A DNA stretch of 64,000 nt from Georgenia_B sunbinii (GTDB lineage: Bacteria > Actinomycetota > Actinomycetes > Actinomycetales > Actinomycetaceae). The DNA lies in the NCBI RefSeq assembly GCF_036421855.1, contig NZ_JAZGOK010000011.1. One strand, given 5' to 3'. Shown one piece after another: positions 36,066 through 44,201 of this stretch. Positions within the stretch are counted from its first letter, which is position 1; the number at the start of each line of letters is the position of its first letter. Below the pieces are notes generated by a model. It was given only the letters and a program-made list of their open reading frames with translations, did no database searches and was not told the origin of the DNA. Position numbers and translations under genes: made by a program.

Positions 36066-36620
36066 TCAGTTGCCGACCGCTACCTGGGCGAGGTTGAACA
36101 CCACGCTGCTGAGGTTGACCGTGCTGTCCGTGGCGGTCCGTCCGGAGGTGTCCTGGTCGAACGTGATGGTCACCCCGGCGTCGACGGACTCGTACGCAGC
36201 ATTGCTGGGAGCGATCGCGTAGGAGTTGCCGTCTCCCTCGGTTGCCCAAGTGTCAGCGTCGGTAGGCATGGTGAAGGAGACGTCGAGCGCCTGGATGAGT
36301 TCGGCGTCGCCGGTGAGGCCGGTGGCGTCGACCGTGAGCTCGGAGGTCAGGTCGTCACCGATCGCGGTGACCTCGATCGGCTGGGTGAGATTGAGGACGT
36401 CACCCGGGACGATCCGCACCTGCTGGACGTCGTTCACCATGGTGCCGTTGAGCTCCCAGGACGCCTCGCCCAGGACCAGGTTGAGGTCACCGGACTGGAT
36501 GGTTCCCTGGTCGTCGACTGCCTCGCTCACCGACCACCAGGCGTAGGTGCCGGCGCCGCCGAGCAGCAGTGCCGCACCTGCGGCGACAGCAATCGTTCCC
36601 TTGGTCATCTTGTTGGCCAT
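36066..36620 (-). CDS. TasA/CalY-like protein with alternate-type signal peptide
   Basis: A 184-residue exported protein, first in the operon. The leader MANKMTKGTIAVAAGAALLL GGAGTYAWWS is the alternate-type signal peptide recognised by SipW, with the W-S-V-S segment just after the core. The mature region is acidic and beta-rich (IVPGDVLNLTQPIEVTAIGDD), like camelysin/TasA fibre proteins. A hairpin that contains the ribosome binding site lies directly before the ATG. Fibre formation is not shown by sequence alone. Confidence 0.8.
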   Translation of the reverse strand: MANKMTKGTIAVAAGAALLLGGAGTYAWWSVSEAVDDQGTIQSGDLNLVLGEASWELNGTMVNDVQQVRIVPGDVLNLTQPIEVTAIGDDLTSELTVDATGLTGDAELIQALDVSFTMPTDADTWATEGDGNSYAIAPSNAAYESVDAGVTITFDQDTSGRTATDSTVNLSSVVFNLAQVAVGN

Positions 36621-36637
36621 GAAAAGTTCCCCTTTTC
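36621..36637 (-). promoter_or_regulatory. Hairpin enclosing the ribosome binding site of the TasA-like gene
   Basis: In mRNA sense the sequence reads GAAAAG GGGAA CTTTTC directly followed by ATG. The 6-bp arms are perfect and the loop plus arm contain AAGGGGA. Pairing would hide the ribosome binding site. The stem is A-U rich, so it would be temperature- or factor-sensitive. The rest of the region to 36806 has TAGAGT-like elements but no clear promoter. Confidence 0.5.
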
Positions 36638-36806
36638 TTGTGCACGCGAATAGTCAGCAGCGCATCGTGAATGCCCTCGACCGCATGGCGATGTTCGTCA
36701 CGTGGAGGGCACTGCCCACTCTATGCGTTTGCATGCACTCAAGGTGGGGTTGTAGGGGAGATTCGCGTCACTGCTCGCGGCCGGCCGGCCGGGTCGCCCG
36801 CCGGCG

Positions 36807-37394
36807 CTAGGCGACCGGGAGCCCCAGCCCGTCGACGACCTCGGCCCGCGGCAGGGCGGCGAGCACCTCGCCGGGCAGCAGGATCTTGGACCGCCGCAGG
36901 CCGCTGCCGATGATCGCCGGGCCCTCGGTCGCGGCGCCGTCGACGAGCAGCCGCCAGGCGTCGGGCACCCCGATCGGGGTGATGCCGCCGTACTCCATGC
37001 CGGAGGCCACCACCGCCTGGTCGGTGGGCCAGAAGGAGGCCTTGCGGACGTCGAGCAGCTTGCGCACGGTGGCGTTGACGTCCGCCCGGGTGGTGGCGCG
37101 GACCGCGCAGGCGGCCACCCGCTCCTCACCGGCACGCTTACCGGCGACGAGGACGCAGTTGACCGAGGCGGACAGCGGCAGCTCGTAGGCCTCGGTCATC
37201 GCCGCGGTGTCGGCCAGGTCCGGGTCGATCTCGGCGACGAGGACACGGTCCGCGCCGGCGAAGACCTCCAGGGCGGCGACGACCGGTGCGGCGAGCAAGT
37301 CGCGGCGGTCGAGCGCGGGCACCCAGGTGAGCGTGCCGAAGCGCACCGCGCCGGGCTGCTCGGGCACCGGCGTCGGGTCGATCGTCGCGCTCAC
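36807..37394 (-). CDS. YbaK/EbsC family aminoacyl-tRNA deacylase-like protein
   Basis: A 195-residue protein of the YbaK/ProX fold. ASVNCVLVAGKRAGEERVAAC, VRKLLDVRKASF and VASGMEYGGITPIGVP match the family, whose members hydrolyse mischarged tRNAs (Cys-tRNAPro or Ala-tRNAPro). Which substrate is handled here is not evident. It overlaps the upstream YbhB gene by 4 bp. Confidence 0.85.
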   Translation of the reverse strand: MSATIDPTPVPEQPGAVRFGTLTWVPALDRRDLLAAPVVAALEVFAGADRVLVAEIDPDLADTAAMTEAYELPLSASVNCVLVAGKRAGEERVAACAVRATTRADVNATVRKLLDVRKASFWPTDQAVVASGMEYGGITPIGVPDAWRLLVDGAATEGPAIIGSGLRRSKILLPGEVLAALPRAEVVDGLGLPVA

Positions 37395-37918
37395 TGCTGG
37401 AAGGTGGCGGTGAGCGTCGCGCGCGCGATCGTGTGGAACAGCGCGGTGAAGGCGACCTTCGCCGGGCTGTCGTCCGGGTCGAGGTCGAGGGTGTCGACGT
37501 CGAGCGCGTGGACGGCGAAGACGTAGCGGTGCGGCCGGTCCCCGGCCGGCGGGGCCGCGCCCTCGTACGCGTGGGTGCCACCGTCGTTGCGCACGTGGTA
37601 GGCCGCGCCGGGCAGCATGAGGTCGCTCTCGCCCCAGCCCTGCTCGAGCTCGGTGAGGTCGGAGGGCAGGTCAACGACCGTCCAGTGCCAGTAGCCGGCA
37701 GGGGTGGGGGCGTCGGGGTCGAAGCAGCTGACGAGGAAGCTCTGGGTCCCGGCGGGGAAGCCGGACCAGCTCAGCTGCGGCGAGGTGTTCTCCCCGGCCT
37801 GTGAGAACTCGGCCGGCAGCGGCTGGCCGTCGGTGAGGTCGGTGCTCGTCAACGTGAAGGTCGCGACCGGCGGGAGCAGGTCGTAGGGCTCGGGGGCGAC
37901 GGGTCGCTGCAGGTCCAT
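37391..37918 (-). CDS. YbhB/YbcL family (PEBP-like) protein
   Basis: A 175-residue phosphatidylethanolamine-binding-protein fold. Ligand-site motifs include ENTSPQLSWSG, CFDPDAPTPAGYWHWTVVDLP and RYVFAVHALD. No signal peptide, so cytoplasmic. Function of bacterial members is largely unknown. ATG preceded by AGGAGG. First gene of a two-gene operon with ybaK-like gene; divergent from imuA'. Confidence 0.9.
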   Translation of the reverse strand: MDLQRPVAPEPYDLLPPVATFTLTSTDLTDGQPLPAEFSQAGENTSPQLSWSGFPAGTQSFLVSCFDPDAPTPAGYWHWTVVDLPSDLTELEQGWGESDLMLPGAAYHVRNDGGTHAYEGAAPPAGDRPHRYVFAVHALDVDTLDLDPDDSPAKVAFTALFHTIARATLTATFQQ

Positions 37919-38032
37919 GGTGGCCTCCTGGTCGGTTGGCGGACGTTCCCCCAATCTATGGCTCCGTCCGCCCGGGGGCACAACCGTGGCAGCCGGCGCC
38001 CCGGTCGGCGATGTCAGGGATCCGGTCTACTC

Positions 38033-38061
38033 TTCAATCTCGAACGTCTGTTCGATAGAGT
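38033..38061 (+). promoter_or_regulatory. imuA'-imuB promoter with a perfect LexA (SOS) box
   Basis: TCGAACGTCTGTTCGA at 38040-38055 matches the actinobacterial SOS box TCGAAC-N4-GTTCGA exactly. It fills the 17-bp spacer between a -35 TTCAAT (38033-38038) and a -10 TAGAGT (38056-38061). LexA bound here would block RNA polymerase until DNA damage. Confidence 0.9.
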
Positions 38062-38081
38062 GGGAGCTGGGGAGAGGTGCC

Positions 38082-38855
38082 ATGAGCGTCGAGACCGCGC
38101 GGCTGGCGGCGGCTCGCCAGGCGTTGAGCCGGGCCGAGGATGCCGCCGGGCTGCGTACCCGGCTGGCCCCGCTGCCGCGCCCGCAGGACGACGACGCCGC
38201 AGCGCCGGCCGCCGTCGTCGTCCCCGCCGAGGGGGTCACCGTCCCGGGCGGTGGCACCTCGACCGACCTGCTGCCGGTGCCGGCCGCGCTCGCCACGCTC
38301 TTCCCCGGCGAGGGGCTGCGACGCGGCAGCGTGGTCCAGGTGGCCCGGTCGACCTCGGTGCTGCTCGCGCTGACGGCGGCCGCCGCGCAGGACGGTGGCT
38401 GGACCGCGCTGACGGCGCTGCCCGACGTCGGTCTGCAAGCCGCCGCAGAGGCCGGGCTGGCGCTGGGCCGGTCCGTCGTCGTCCCGCGGCCCGGGCCGGA
38501 GGCTGCCGCGGTGCTCGGTGCGCTGGTCGACGGCTTCGACGTGCTCGTCGTCGGGCCGTGCCGGGCGCTGGGGGACCGGGACCGGCGGCTGCTGTCGGCC
38601 CGGCTGCGCACCCGTGGTGCCGTGCTGCTGAGCACCGCGCCGTGGCCCGGCAGCGACCTCGTGCTGCGCGCGGAGCAGGGACGGCCGCAGGGGGTGGGCG
38701 CCGGCTGGGGGGCGGTCGCCGGCCAGGAGATGACCGTCAGTGCCACCGGGCGGGGCCAGGTGACCGAGGTGCGGGTCCGCGTCGGGGCGCGCGGGCTGGT
38801 CGCTGCCGGCCCGACGCCGCAGGCCGGCCGGCCGCCGCTCCGGGCGGTGTCCTGA
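38082..38855 (+). CDS. imuA: ImuA', mutasome accessory protein
   Basis: A 257-residue RecA/SulA-like protein. It has GEGLRRGSVVQVARSTSVLLAL, where a P-loop-like position is altered, and no clear Walker A, as in actinobacterial ImuA'. With ImuB and DnaE2 it carries out damage-induced translesion synthesis. Its TGA overlaps the imuB ATG by 1 bp. A GGGGAGAGG ribosome binding site precedes the ATG. Control by the LexA box upstream is strongly indicated. Confidence 0.9.
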   Translation: MSVETARLAAARQALSRAEDAAGLRTRLAPLPRPQDDDAAAPAAVVVPAEGVTVPGGGTSTDLLPVPAALATLFPGEGLRRGSVVQVARSTSVLLALTAAAAQDGGWTALTALPDVGLQAAAEAGLALGRSVVVPRPGPEAAAVLGALVDGFDVLVVGPCRALGDRDRRLLSARLRTRGAVLLSTAPWPGSDLVLRAEQGRPQGVGAGWGAVAGQEMTVSATGRGQVTEVRVRVGARGLVAAGPTPQAGRPPLRAVS

Positions 38856-40456
38856 TGGCCGCCGACCTGACGGCGACGGCTGGCCCGGCGGCCCCGGTGG
38901 CGTCGGCGGCGCTGCGCCGGGCCGCGCTGTGGGTGCCGGACTGGCCGGTCGCGGCGGCGGTGGCCGAAGGGCTGGTGGCCCGTGACGAGCCGGTCGCGGT
39001 GCACGACGCCCGCGGCGTCGTCGTCTGCTCGTCGTCCGCCCGGGGCGCCGGGGTGCGTCGCGGGATGCGGCGCCGGACCGCGCGGGGCGTGTGTCCCGAG
39101 CTCGTGCTGCTCGCCGTCGACGAGAACCGTGACGCGCGCGCCTTCGAGCCGGTGGTGCAGAGCGTCGAGGACGTCGTCGCCGGGGTCGAGGTGGCCCGGC
39201 CGGGGTTGCTGCTCATGACCGCCCGCGGCCCGGCCCGGCACGCCGGCGGCGAGGAGGCGCTCGCCGAGCTGCTCGTCGGCGCGGTCGCCGACGGCAGCGG
39301 CGCCGAGTGCCAGGTGGGGGTGGCCGACGGGCTGCTCGCCGCGCTGCTCGCCGCCCGGCAGGAGGTGATCGTCCCGGCGGGCCGCAGCGCCGAGTTCCTC
39401 GCCCCGCAGGACGTCCGCTGCCTCGAGCTGGCGGCCACCTCCCGGGACCGGCGCCGCGACCTCGTCGAGCTCACCGACCTGCTGCGGCGGCTCGGGCTGC
39501 GCACCCTCGGCGCGCTCGCGGCGCTGCGGCCCGGGGACGTCGCCGCCCGGTTCGGCTCGGTGGGGGTGCTCGCCCGCCGGGTGGCCGGCGGTGGCGACCT
39601 CACGGTGTCGGCCGCCCGCCGCCCGGAGCGGGACATCACGGTACGCACCGAGCTCGACCCGCCGGCAGCCCGCTCGGACGTCGCCGCCTTCGTCGCCCGC
39701 GCGCTGGCGGAGGAGCTCGCCGAGCGGCTGCAGCGTCGCGGCGAGACGTGCGGGCGGCTGCGGGTGCTGGCCCGCACCGAGGACGGCGCGGAGCTCGGCC
39801 GCACCTGGCGACTGGATGCCGCGCCCAGCGCCGCGGACCTCACCGACCGGGTGCGCTGGCAGCTCGACGGCTGGCTCAGCGGACGCAGCTCCCGGCCGCC
39901 GAGCGCGCCGCTCGTCCACCTCGAGCTGGTCGCCGAGGAGGTGAGTGAGGCCGGCGTCGTCAGCGACGGGCTGTGGGGCCGGCGCGGCCGCGGGGAGGTG
40001 CAGGCGGAACGGGCGGCGCTGCGCGTCCAAGGGCTGCTCGGCGCCGACGGCGTGCTCGTCCCGGTCCTCCAGGGTGGGCGCGACCCGCGGGCACGGACCC
40101 GGCTCGTGGTGTGGGGGGACGACCAGGCGCCGCAGCGCCGGCCGGACGCCCCGTGGCCGGGGCAGATCCCGGCGCCCGCGCCGGCGACGGTGCCCGCCGA
40201 GCCGGTCGCCGTCGCCGTCCTCGACGACCGCGGCGCCATGGTGGTGGTTGACGCCCGGGGGCGGCTGAGTGCACCGCCGGCGCGGGTGGGGGAGCGTCGC
40301 GTCGAGAGCTGGGCCGGGCCGTGGCCGGTGGCGGAGCGGTGGTGGTCGGGCGAGCGACGACGCCGGGCCTGGCTGCAGGTGACGGTGGCCGGTGCGCCGG
40401 CGCTGCTGCTCGCGCTGGCCGACGGCGAGTGGTGGGTCGAGGGGGTCTATGACTGA
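38855..40456 (+). CDS. imuB: ImuB, inactive Y-family polymerase homologue
   Basis: A 533-residue Y-family-like protein. The palm region (ALWVPDWPVAAAVAEG, RRGMRRRTA) lacks the acidic catalytic residues expected of active polymerases, the usual state of ImuB. The central HhH region (LRRLGLRTLGALAAL) and C-terminal protein-interaction tail remain. ImuB bridges the beta clamp, ImuA' and DnaE2. It is co-transcribed with imuA'. dnaE2 lies 6.3 kb downstream rather than adjacent. Confidence 0.92.
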   Translation: MAADLTATAGPAAPVASAALRRAALWVPDWPVAAAVAEGLVARDEPVAVHDARGVVVCSSSARGAGVRRGMRRRTARGVCPELVLLAVDENRDARAFEPVVQSVEDVVAGVEVARPGLLLMTARGPARHAGGEEALAELLVGAVADGSGAECQVGVADGLLAALLAARQEVIVPAGRSAEFLAPQDVRCLELAATSRDRRRDLVELTDLLRRLGLRTLGALAALRPGDVAARFGSVGVLARRVAGGGDLTVSAARRPERDITVRTELDPPAARSDVAAFVARALAEELAERLQRRGETCGRLRVLARTEDGAELGRTWRLDAAPSAADLTDRVRWQLDGWLSGRSSRPPSAPLVHLELVAEEVSEAGVVSDGLWGRRGRGEVQAERAALRVQGLLGADGVLVPVLQGGRDPRARTRLVVWGDDQAPQRRPDAPWPGQIPAPAPATVPAEPVAVAVLDDRGAMVVVDARGRLSAPPARVGERRVESWAGPWPVAERWWSGERRRRAWLQVTVAGAPALLLALADGEWWVEGVYD

Positions 40457-40471
40457 GCTTCGATGGTGGTC

Positions 40472-41626
40472 TCAGGCGGGGACCGGCGCGAGGACCCGTG
40501 CGGCAGCCCCCAGCGGACCGGCGTCGCGCCCCAACGTCCCGACGACCACGTCGACGTCAGCGTTGAGCGGCAGGGCGGTGCGGGCCACCGACTCGCGCAC
40601 CGGAACCGCGAGCAGCTCACCGGCCCCGCTGAGAGCGCCGGTCAGCACGATCGCCTGCGGGTTGAGCGCGTTGCACAGCCACGCCGCGACCTGCCCCGTC
40701 GCCTCCCCGGCATCACGCAGCGCGCGGCGGCACGCCGGGTCGCCGGCCGCCGCCCGCTCGAGCACCTCGCGGGGCGTCGGCAGCCCGCCGGGCCCGACGG
40801 CGAGCGCGCTCAGCACGGCCGGCACCCCGGCGTACACCTCGAGGCACCCTCGCCCTCCGCACCGGCACAGCGGTCCGCGGGGGTCGACCGGCACGTGCCC
40901 GAACTCGCCGGCGCCCCCGCGGCGGCCGGCCTGCACCTTCCGGTCGATCACCACGGCCCCACCGACGCCGGCGTGCAGCTTGAGCAGGACGAAGTCGTCA
41001 TACCCGCGCGCAGCGCCCCACAGCAGCTCCGCGCGCGCCGCGCAGTTCGCGTCGTTGTCGGCGACCACGGTCACCCCGAGGGCCTCGGCGAGCCTGGTCG
41101 GCAGATCGAGCCCCTCCCACCCTTGGCGCATGCCGCGCGGCCCGGTCGGTGCGGGCACGGCCGGACCGAGCCCGAGCGCGAGCGCCAGGCCGACGCCGAG
41201 CAGCGGGGCCGCCCCCGGACGTCCGGTCAGCTCGCGCACGAGGTCGACGGTGGCGTCCAGGGCGTCGGCAGCGTCGTAGGCCGGCGACAACCGCCGGACG
41301 GCTCCGGGCCCGTGACCGTGCCCGGCGTCGACCACCCGGGCCCGGATGTGGAAGGCGCCGAACTCGACCCCGACCACCTCGCCACGGCCGGCGTCCAGCG
41401 CCAGGAGCGTGCCCGGGCGCCCACGTGCCGGCCCGCCCCGGCGACCGTCGGCAGGGACCGCCGCTCCGGCGTCGTGGGCCGCGCCGCTCGCCACCAGTGC
41501 GGCGGTGGCGCCCGAGACGGTCGACTTCGACAGGCCGGTGCGCCGGGTGAGCTCCGCGCGGGTCATCGGCCCGTGTGCGCGCAGCGCGTCGACGATGCGG
41601 GCGGTGGCGTCGCGGGTGTCGGTCAT
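40472..41626 (-). CDS. ROK family transcriptional regulator
   Basis: A 384-residue XylR/NagC-type regulator. An N-terminal winged helix (MTRAELTRRTGLSKSTVSGAT) precedes a ROK sugar-kinase-like domain with DNDANCAARAE, GGAGEFGHVPV and zinc-binding CRCGGRGCLE. Sugar binding would release DNA. The start MTDTRDA at 41626 fits a TAGCGT -10 eight bases upstream; an ATG at 41647 is possible. It is divergent from a secreted hydrolase gene, a plausible target. Confidence 0.88.
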   Translation of the reverse strand: MTDTRDATARIVDALRAHGPMTRAELTRRTGLSKSTVSGATAALVASGAAHDAGAAVPADGRRGGPARGRPGTLLALDAGRGEVVGVEFGAFHIRARVVDAGHGHGPGAVRRLSPAYDAADALDATVDLVRELTGRPGAAPLLGVGLALALGLGPAVPAPTGPRGMRQGWEGLDLPTRLAEALGVTVVADNDANCAARAELLWGAARGYDDFVLLKLHAGVGGAVVIDRKVQAGRRGGAGEFGHVPVDPRGPLCRCGGRGCLEVYAGVPAVLSALAVGPGGLPTPREVLERAAAGDPACRRALRDAGEATGQVAAWLCNALNPQAIVLTGALSGAGELLAVPVRESVARTALPLNADVDVVVGTLGRDAGPLGAAARVLAPVPA

Positions 41627-41644
41627 GTCGCCTGACGCTACTGC

Positions 41645-41661
41645 CATTTAGGCCGAAAATG
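41645..41661. promoter_or_regulatory. Palindrome between ROK regulator and hydrolase gene
   Basis: CATTTAGGCCGAAAATG has arms CATTT and AAATG around a GGCC core. It falls between a -35-like TTCATT and the -10 TAGCGT of the ROK gene on the minus strand, and just upstream of the hydrolase -35. It is a good candidate operator for the ROK protein. Confidence 0.5.
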
Positions 41662-41666
41662 AACCA

Positions 41667-41695
41667 TTGACACCTCGCGGGGAGCCTTCTAGGTT
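41667..41695 (+). promoter_or_regulatory. Strong sigma-70-type promoter of the hydrolase gene
   Basis: A perfect -35 TTGACA (41667-41672) and -10 TAGGTT (41690-41695) are separated by exactly 17 bp. The expected transcript has a leader of about 50 nt with CGGAGGA before the ATG at 41755. Confidence 0.8.
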
Positions 41696-41754
41696 CTGTT
41701 TCGTCCGTATCTTTGCCCCCCCGGCCCCCGGCCGACGACGATCCCGGAGGAACC

Positions 41755-44118
41755 ATGGCACGCACCCTCACCGCGCTCATTGCCGCAGCCACCCTCACCT
41801 TCCCCGCCGCACTCGCGGCCCCCGACGACCCTGCGCCACCCCCGAGCGAGCGACGTGAGTCGCAGGCAACCGGTGAGTCCGTCGCCGCCCCCACCGTCAC
41901 CGGGCCGCTGGCCCACACCAGTGCGGTCGGCGACCCGAGCCACGGCTACCCCTTCCTGGCCACCGACGTCGACCTCGACGCCGCGGGGTACGTCGAGGAG
42001 GAGTTCATCATCTCCGGCGAGGCCACCCGCTACGCCGCGAGCGGCCCGAGCGACGCCACCGTCACCAGCACCGGGCACGCCTACACCACGCGCATCGTCG
42101 TGCGCCGCCCGGTGGCCGAGGCCGACTTCAACGGCGTCGTCCTCGCCGAGTGGATCAACGTCTCCAACCAGTGGGACCAGGAGGTCGACTGGTTCCAGAC
42201 GCACGAGCACCTCATGCGCGAGGGCTACACCTGGGTCGGCGTCTCCGCCCAGCGCGACGGCGTGCACTCGGGCACCGGCCTCAAGTCGTGGAGCCCGGAA
42301 CGCTACGGCAACCTGGACCTCACCGACGGCGGCGCCGTCGGGGACGACACGCTCTCCTTCGACGTGTTCAGCCAGGCCGTCAAGGCGCTGCGCGACCCGG
42401 CCGGCACCGACCCGCTGGGCCCGCTCGACCCCGACTACGTCATCGCCACCGGCCACTCACAGTCCGCCGGGCGCCTGCACACCTACTACAACAGCATCCA
42501 GCCGCTGAGTGACATCCTCGACGCGGTCGTCCTGCACGGCGGTGGCGGACCGGTCCGCACCGACCTCGACACCCCGCTGTTCAAGCTCAACTCCGAGGGT
42601 GACGTCGCCATCAACCTCATCGGCGCGGCCGAGCGCCAGCCCGACTCCGACGTGGTGCGCACCTGGGAGGTCGCCGGCGCCTCGCACGGCGACTGGAAGC
42701 TCATCACCGACTACGGGCCGCTGCGCCTGCGCGACATCGGCACGCTGCCCGGCGGCCACCCGGACATCCCGCAGACCTGTGACCTGCCCTCGCTGTCCCG
42801 GGTGCCCCAGCACCAGGTGCAGGCCGCCGTCTACGACCACACCGTCGACTGGGTCGCCCACGGCACCCAGCCGCCCACCGCGGACCCGATCGAGCTCGAC
42901 GACGACGGCGGGATCGTCCGAGACGAGGTCGGCCTCGCCCAGGGCGGCGTCCGCCTGGCCGCCCAGGACGTGCCGGTACGGATCAACAGCGGCGTCAACT
43001 CCGGCCCCGGGTTCTGCTTCCTCGACGGCAGCTCCGACCCGCTGCCCGAGGACGTGCTCGCCGAGCTCTACCCGAGCGTCGAGGGCTACGCCGACCAGGT
43101 CGCCGCCACGACCGCCCACGCCGTCGAGCAGGGGCACGTGCCGGCCAACGTCGCCATCGACCAGGCCTGGTACTCCGACCTGTCCTACCTCGTGGCCGAC
43201 CTCGCCGGCGAGGAGCGCCTGACCGAGGCGCTCGCGACCGAGCTCGCCACCGCGGCCGCACAGGCCGTGCAGCATGCCGACGACGGCGAGCTCGACCTCG
43301 TCGTCGAGCAGCTCGAGCTCGTTATCGCCCAGGTGACCGGCGCAGACCTGGACGCCGCTGCCCAGGAGGCGCTGCTGCGCCAGGCAGCGGCCGCGCTCGC
43401 GGTGCTGCCGGAGCCGGAGCCAGACCCGGAGCCGCAGCGGTACGGGTTCTTCCTGAACAACGACTGGGATGCGTGGGCAGACATCGTGTTCCAGTACGGC
43501 CGGCACGCTGATGAGGTGTTCATCGGCGACTGGGACGGCGACGGCAAGGACACCATCGCCGTGCGGCGTGGCAACCGGTTCCACGTGTCGAACGCCGCCC
43601 GCGGCGGGGACGCCGAGCAGGTCATCTCCTACGGCCGCCCCGAAGACACCATCCTGGTCGGTGACTGGAACGGTGACGGGCGCGACACCTTCGCGGTGCG
43701 TCGGGGGGCGGAGTACCACGTCCGCAACACGATGACCTCGGGCCCGGCCGACGTCGTCATCCAGTACGGCCGCACGGACGATGCGGTCGTGGTCGGTGAC
43801 TGGGACGGCGATGGGGGTGACACCCTGGCGGTCCGCCGTGGGGCGCGCTACCACGTGAAGAACACCATGGCTGGTGGGGGCGCTGACGTGGCGTTCACCT
43901 ACGGCCGGCCGGGGGACATCACCCTGGCCGGTGACTGGGACGGGGATGGTGCTGACACGTTCGCGGTGCGCCGCGGCAAGGAGTACCACGTCAACAACAC
44001 CCTGACCGGTGGGGCGCCTGACCTGGTCCTGAAGTACGGCCGCACTGATGATGTGGTCTACGTCGGCGACTGGGACGGCAACGGCACCGACACGCTGGGA
44101 GTGCGTCGCACCCCCTGA
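41755..44118 (+). CDS. Secreted alpha/beta-hydrolase-domain protein with DWDGDG repeats
   Basis: A 787-residue exported protein. A signal peptide (MARTLTALIAAATLTFPAAL) is followed by a large alpha/beta hydrolase domain with nucleophile S235 in ATGHSQSAGRLH, and WDQEVDWFQTHEHLMREGY typical of the alpha/beta hydrolase domain family. From about residue 561 five repeats of about 45 residues follow, each with YGRxxD, GDWDGDG and AVRRG, like FG-GAP/VCBS calcium-binding blades. A short helical segment and PEPDPEPQ linker separate the parts. Substrate unknown, perhaps an extracellular ester. Confidence 0.85.
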   Translation: MARTLTALIAAATLTFPAALAAPDDPAPPPSERRESQATGESVAAPTVTGPLAHTSAVGDPSHGYPFLATDVDLDAAGYVEEEFIISGEATRYAASGPSDATVTSTGHAYTTRIVVRRPVAEADFNGVVLAEWINVSNQWDQEVDWFQTHEHLMREGYTWVGVSAQRDGVHSGTGLKSWSPERYGNLDLTDGGAVGDDTLSFDVFSQAVKALRDPAGTDPLGPLDPDYVIATGHSQSAGRLHTYYNSIQPLSDILDAVVLHGGGGPVRTDLDTPLFKLNSEGDVAINLIGAAERQPDSDVVRTWEVAGASHGDWKLITDYGPLRLRDIGTLPGGHPDIPQTCDLPSLSRVPQHQVQAAVYDHTVDWVAHGTQPPTADPIELDDDGGIVRDEVGLAQGGVRLAAQDVPVRINSGVNSGPGFCFLDGSSDPLPEDVLAELYPSVEGYADQVAATTAHAVEQGHVPANVAIDQAWYSDLSYLVADLAGEERLTEALATELATAAAQAVQHADDGELDLVVEQLELVIAQVTGADLDAAAQEALLRQAAAALAVLPEPEPDPEPQRYGFFLNNDWDAWADIVFQYGRHADEVFIGDWDGDGKDTIAVRRGNRFHVSNAARGGDAEQVISYGRPEDTILVGDWNGDGRDTFAVRRGAEYHVRNTMTSGPADVVIQYGRTDDAVVVGDWDGDGGDTLAVRRGARYHVKNTMAGGGADVAFTYGRPGDITLAGDWDGDGADTFAVRRGKEYHVNNTLTGGAPDLVLKYGRTDDVVYVGDWDGNGTDTLGVRRTP

Positions 44119-44137
44119 CCTGCTGACCGAGCGCGCA

Positions 44138-44172
44138 GCGAGGCCCGTACCCCGTTTGGGTGCGGGCCTCGC
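44138..44172 (+). terminator. Terminator hairpin after the hydrolase gene
   Basis: A perfect 10-bp stem GCGAGGCCCG (44138-44147) with CGGGCCTCGC (44163-44172) is extended inward by ACCC/GGGT around CGTTT. It lies 20 bp after the stop codon. Confidence 0.75.
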
Positions 44173-44201
44173 CGCGTTTGCGGCCATGGGACCGTTGAGG
44201 C

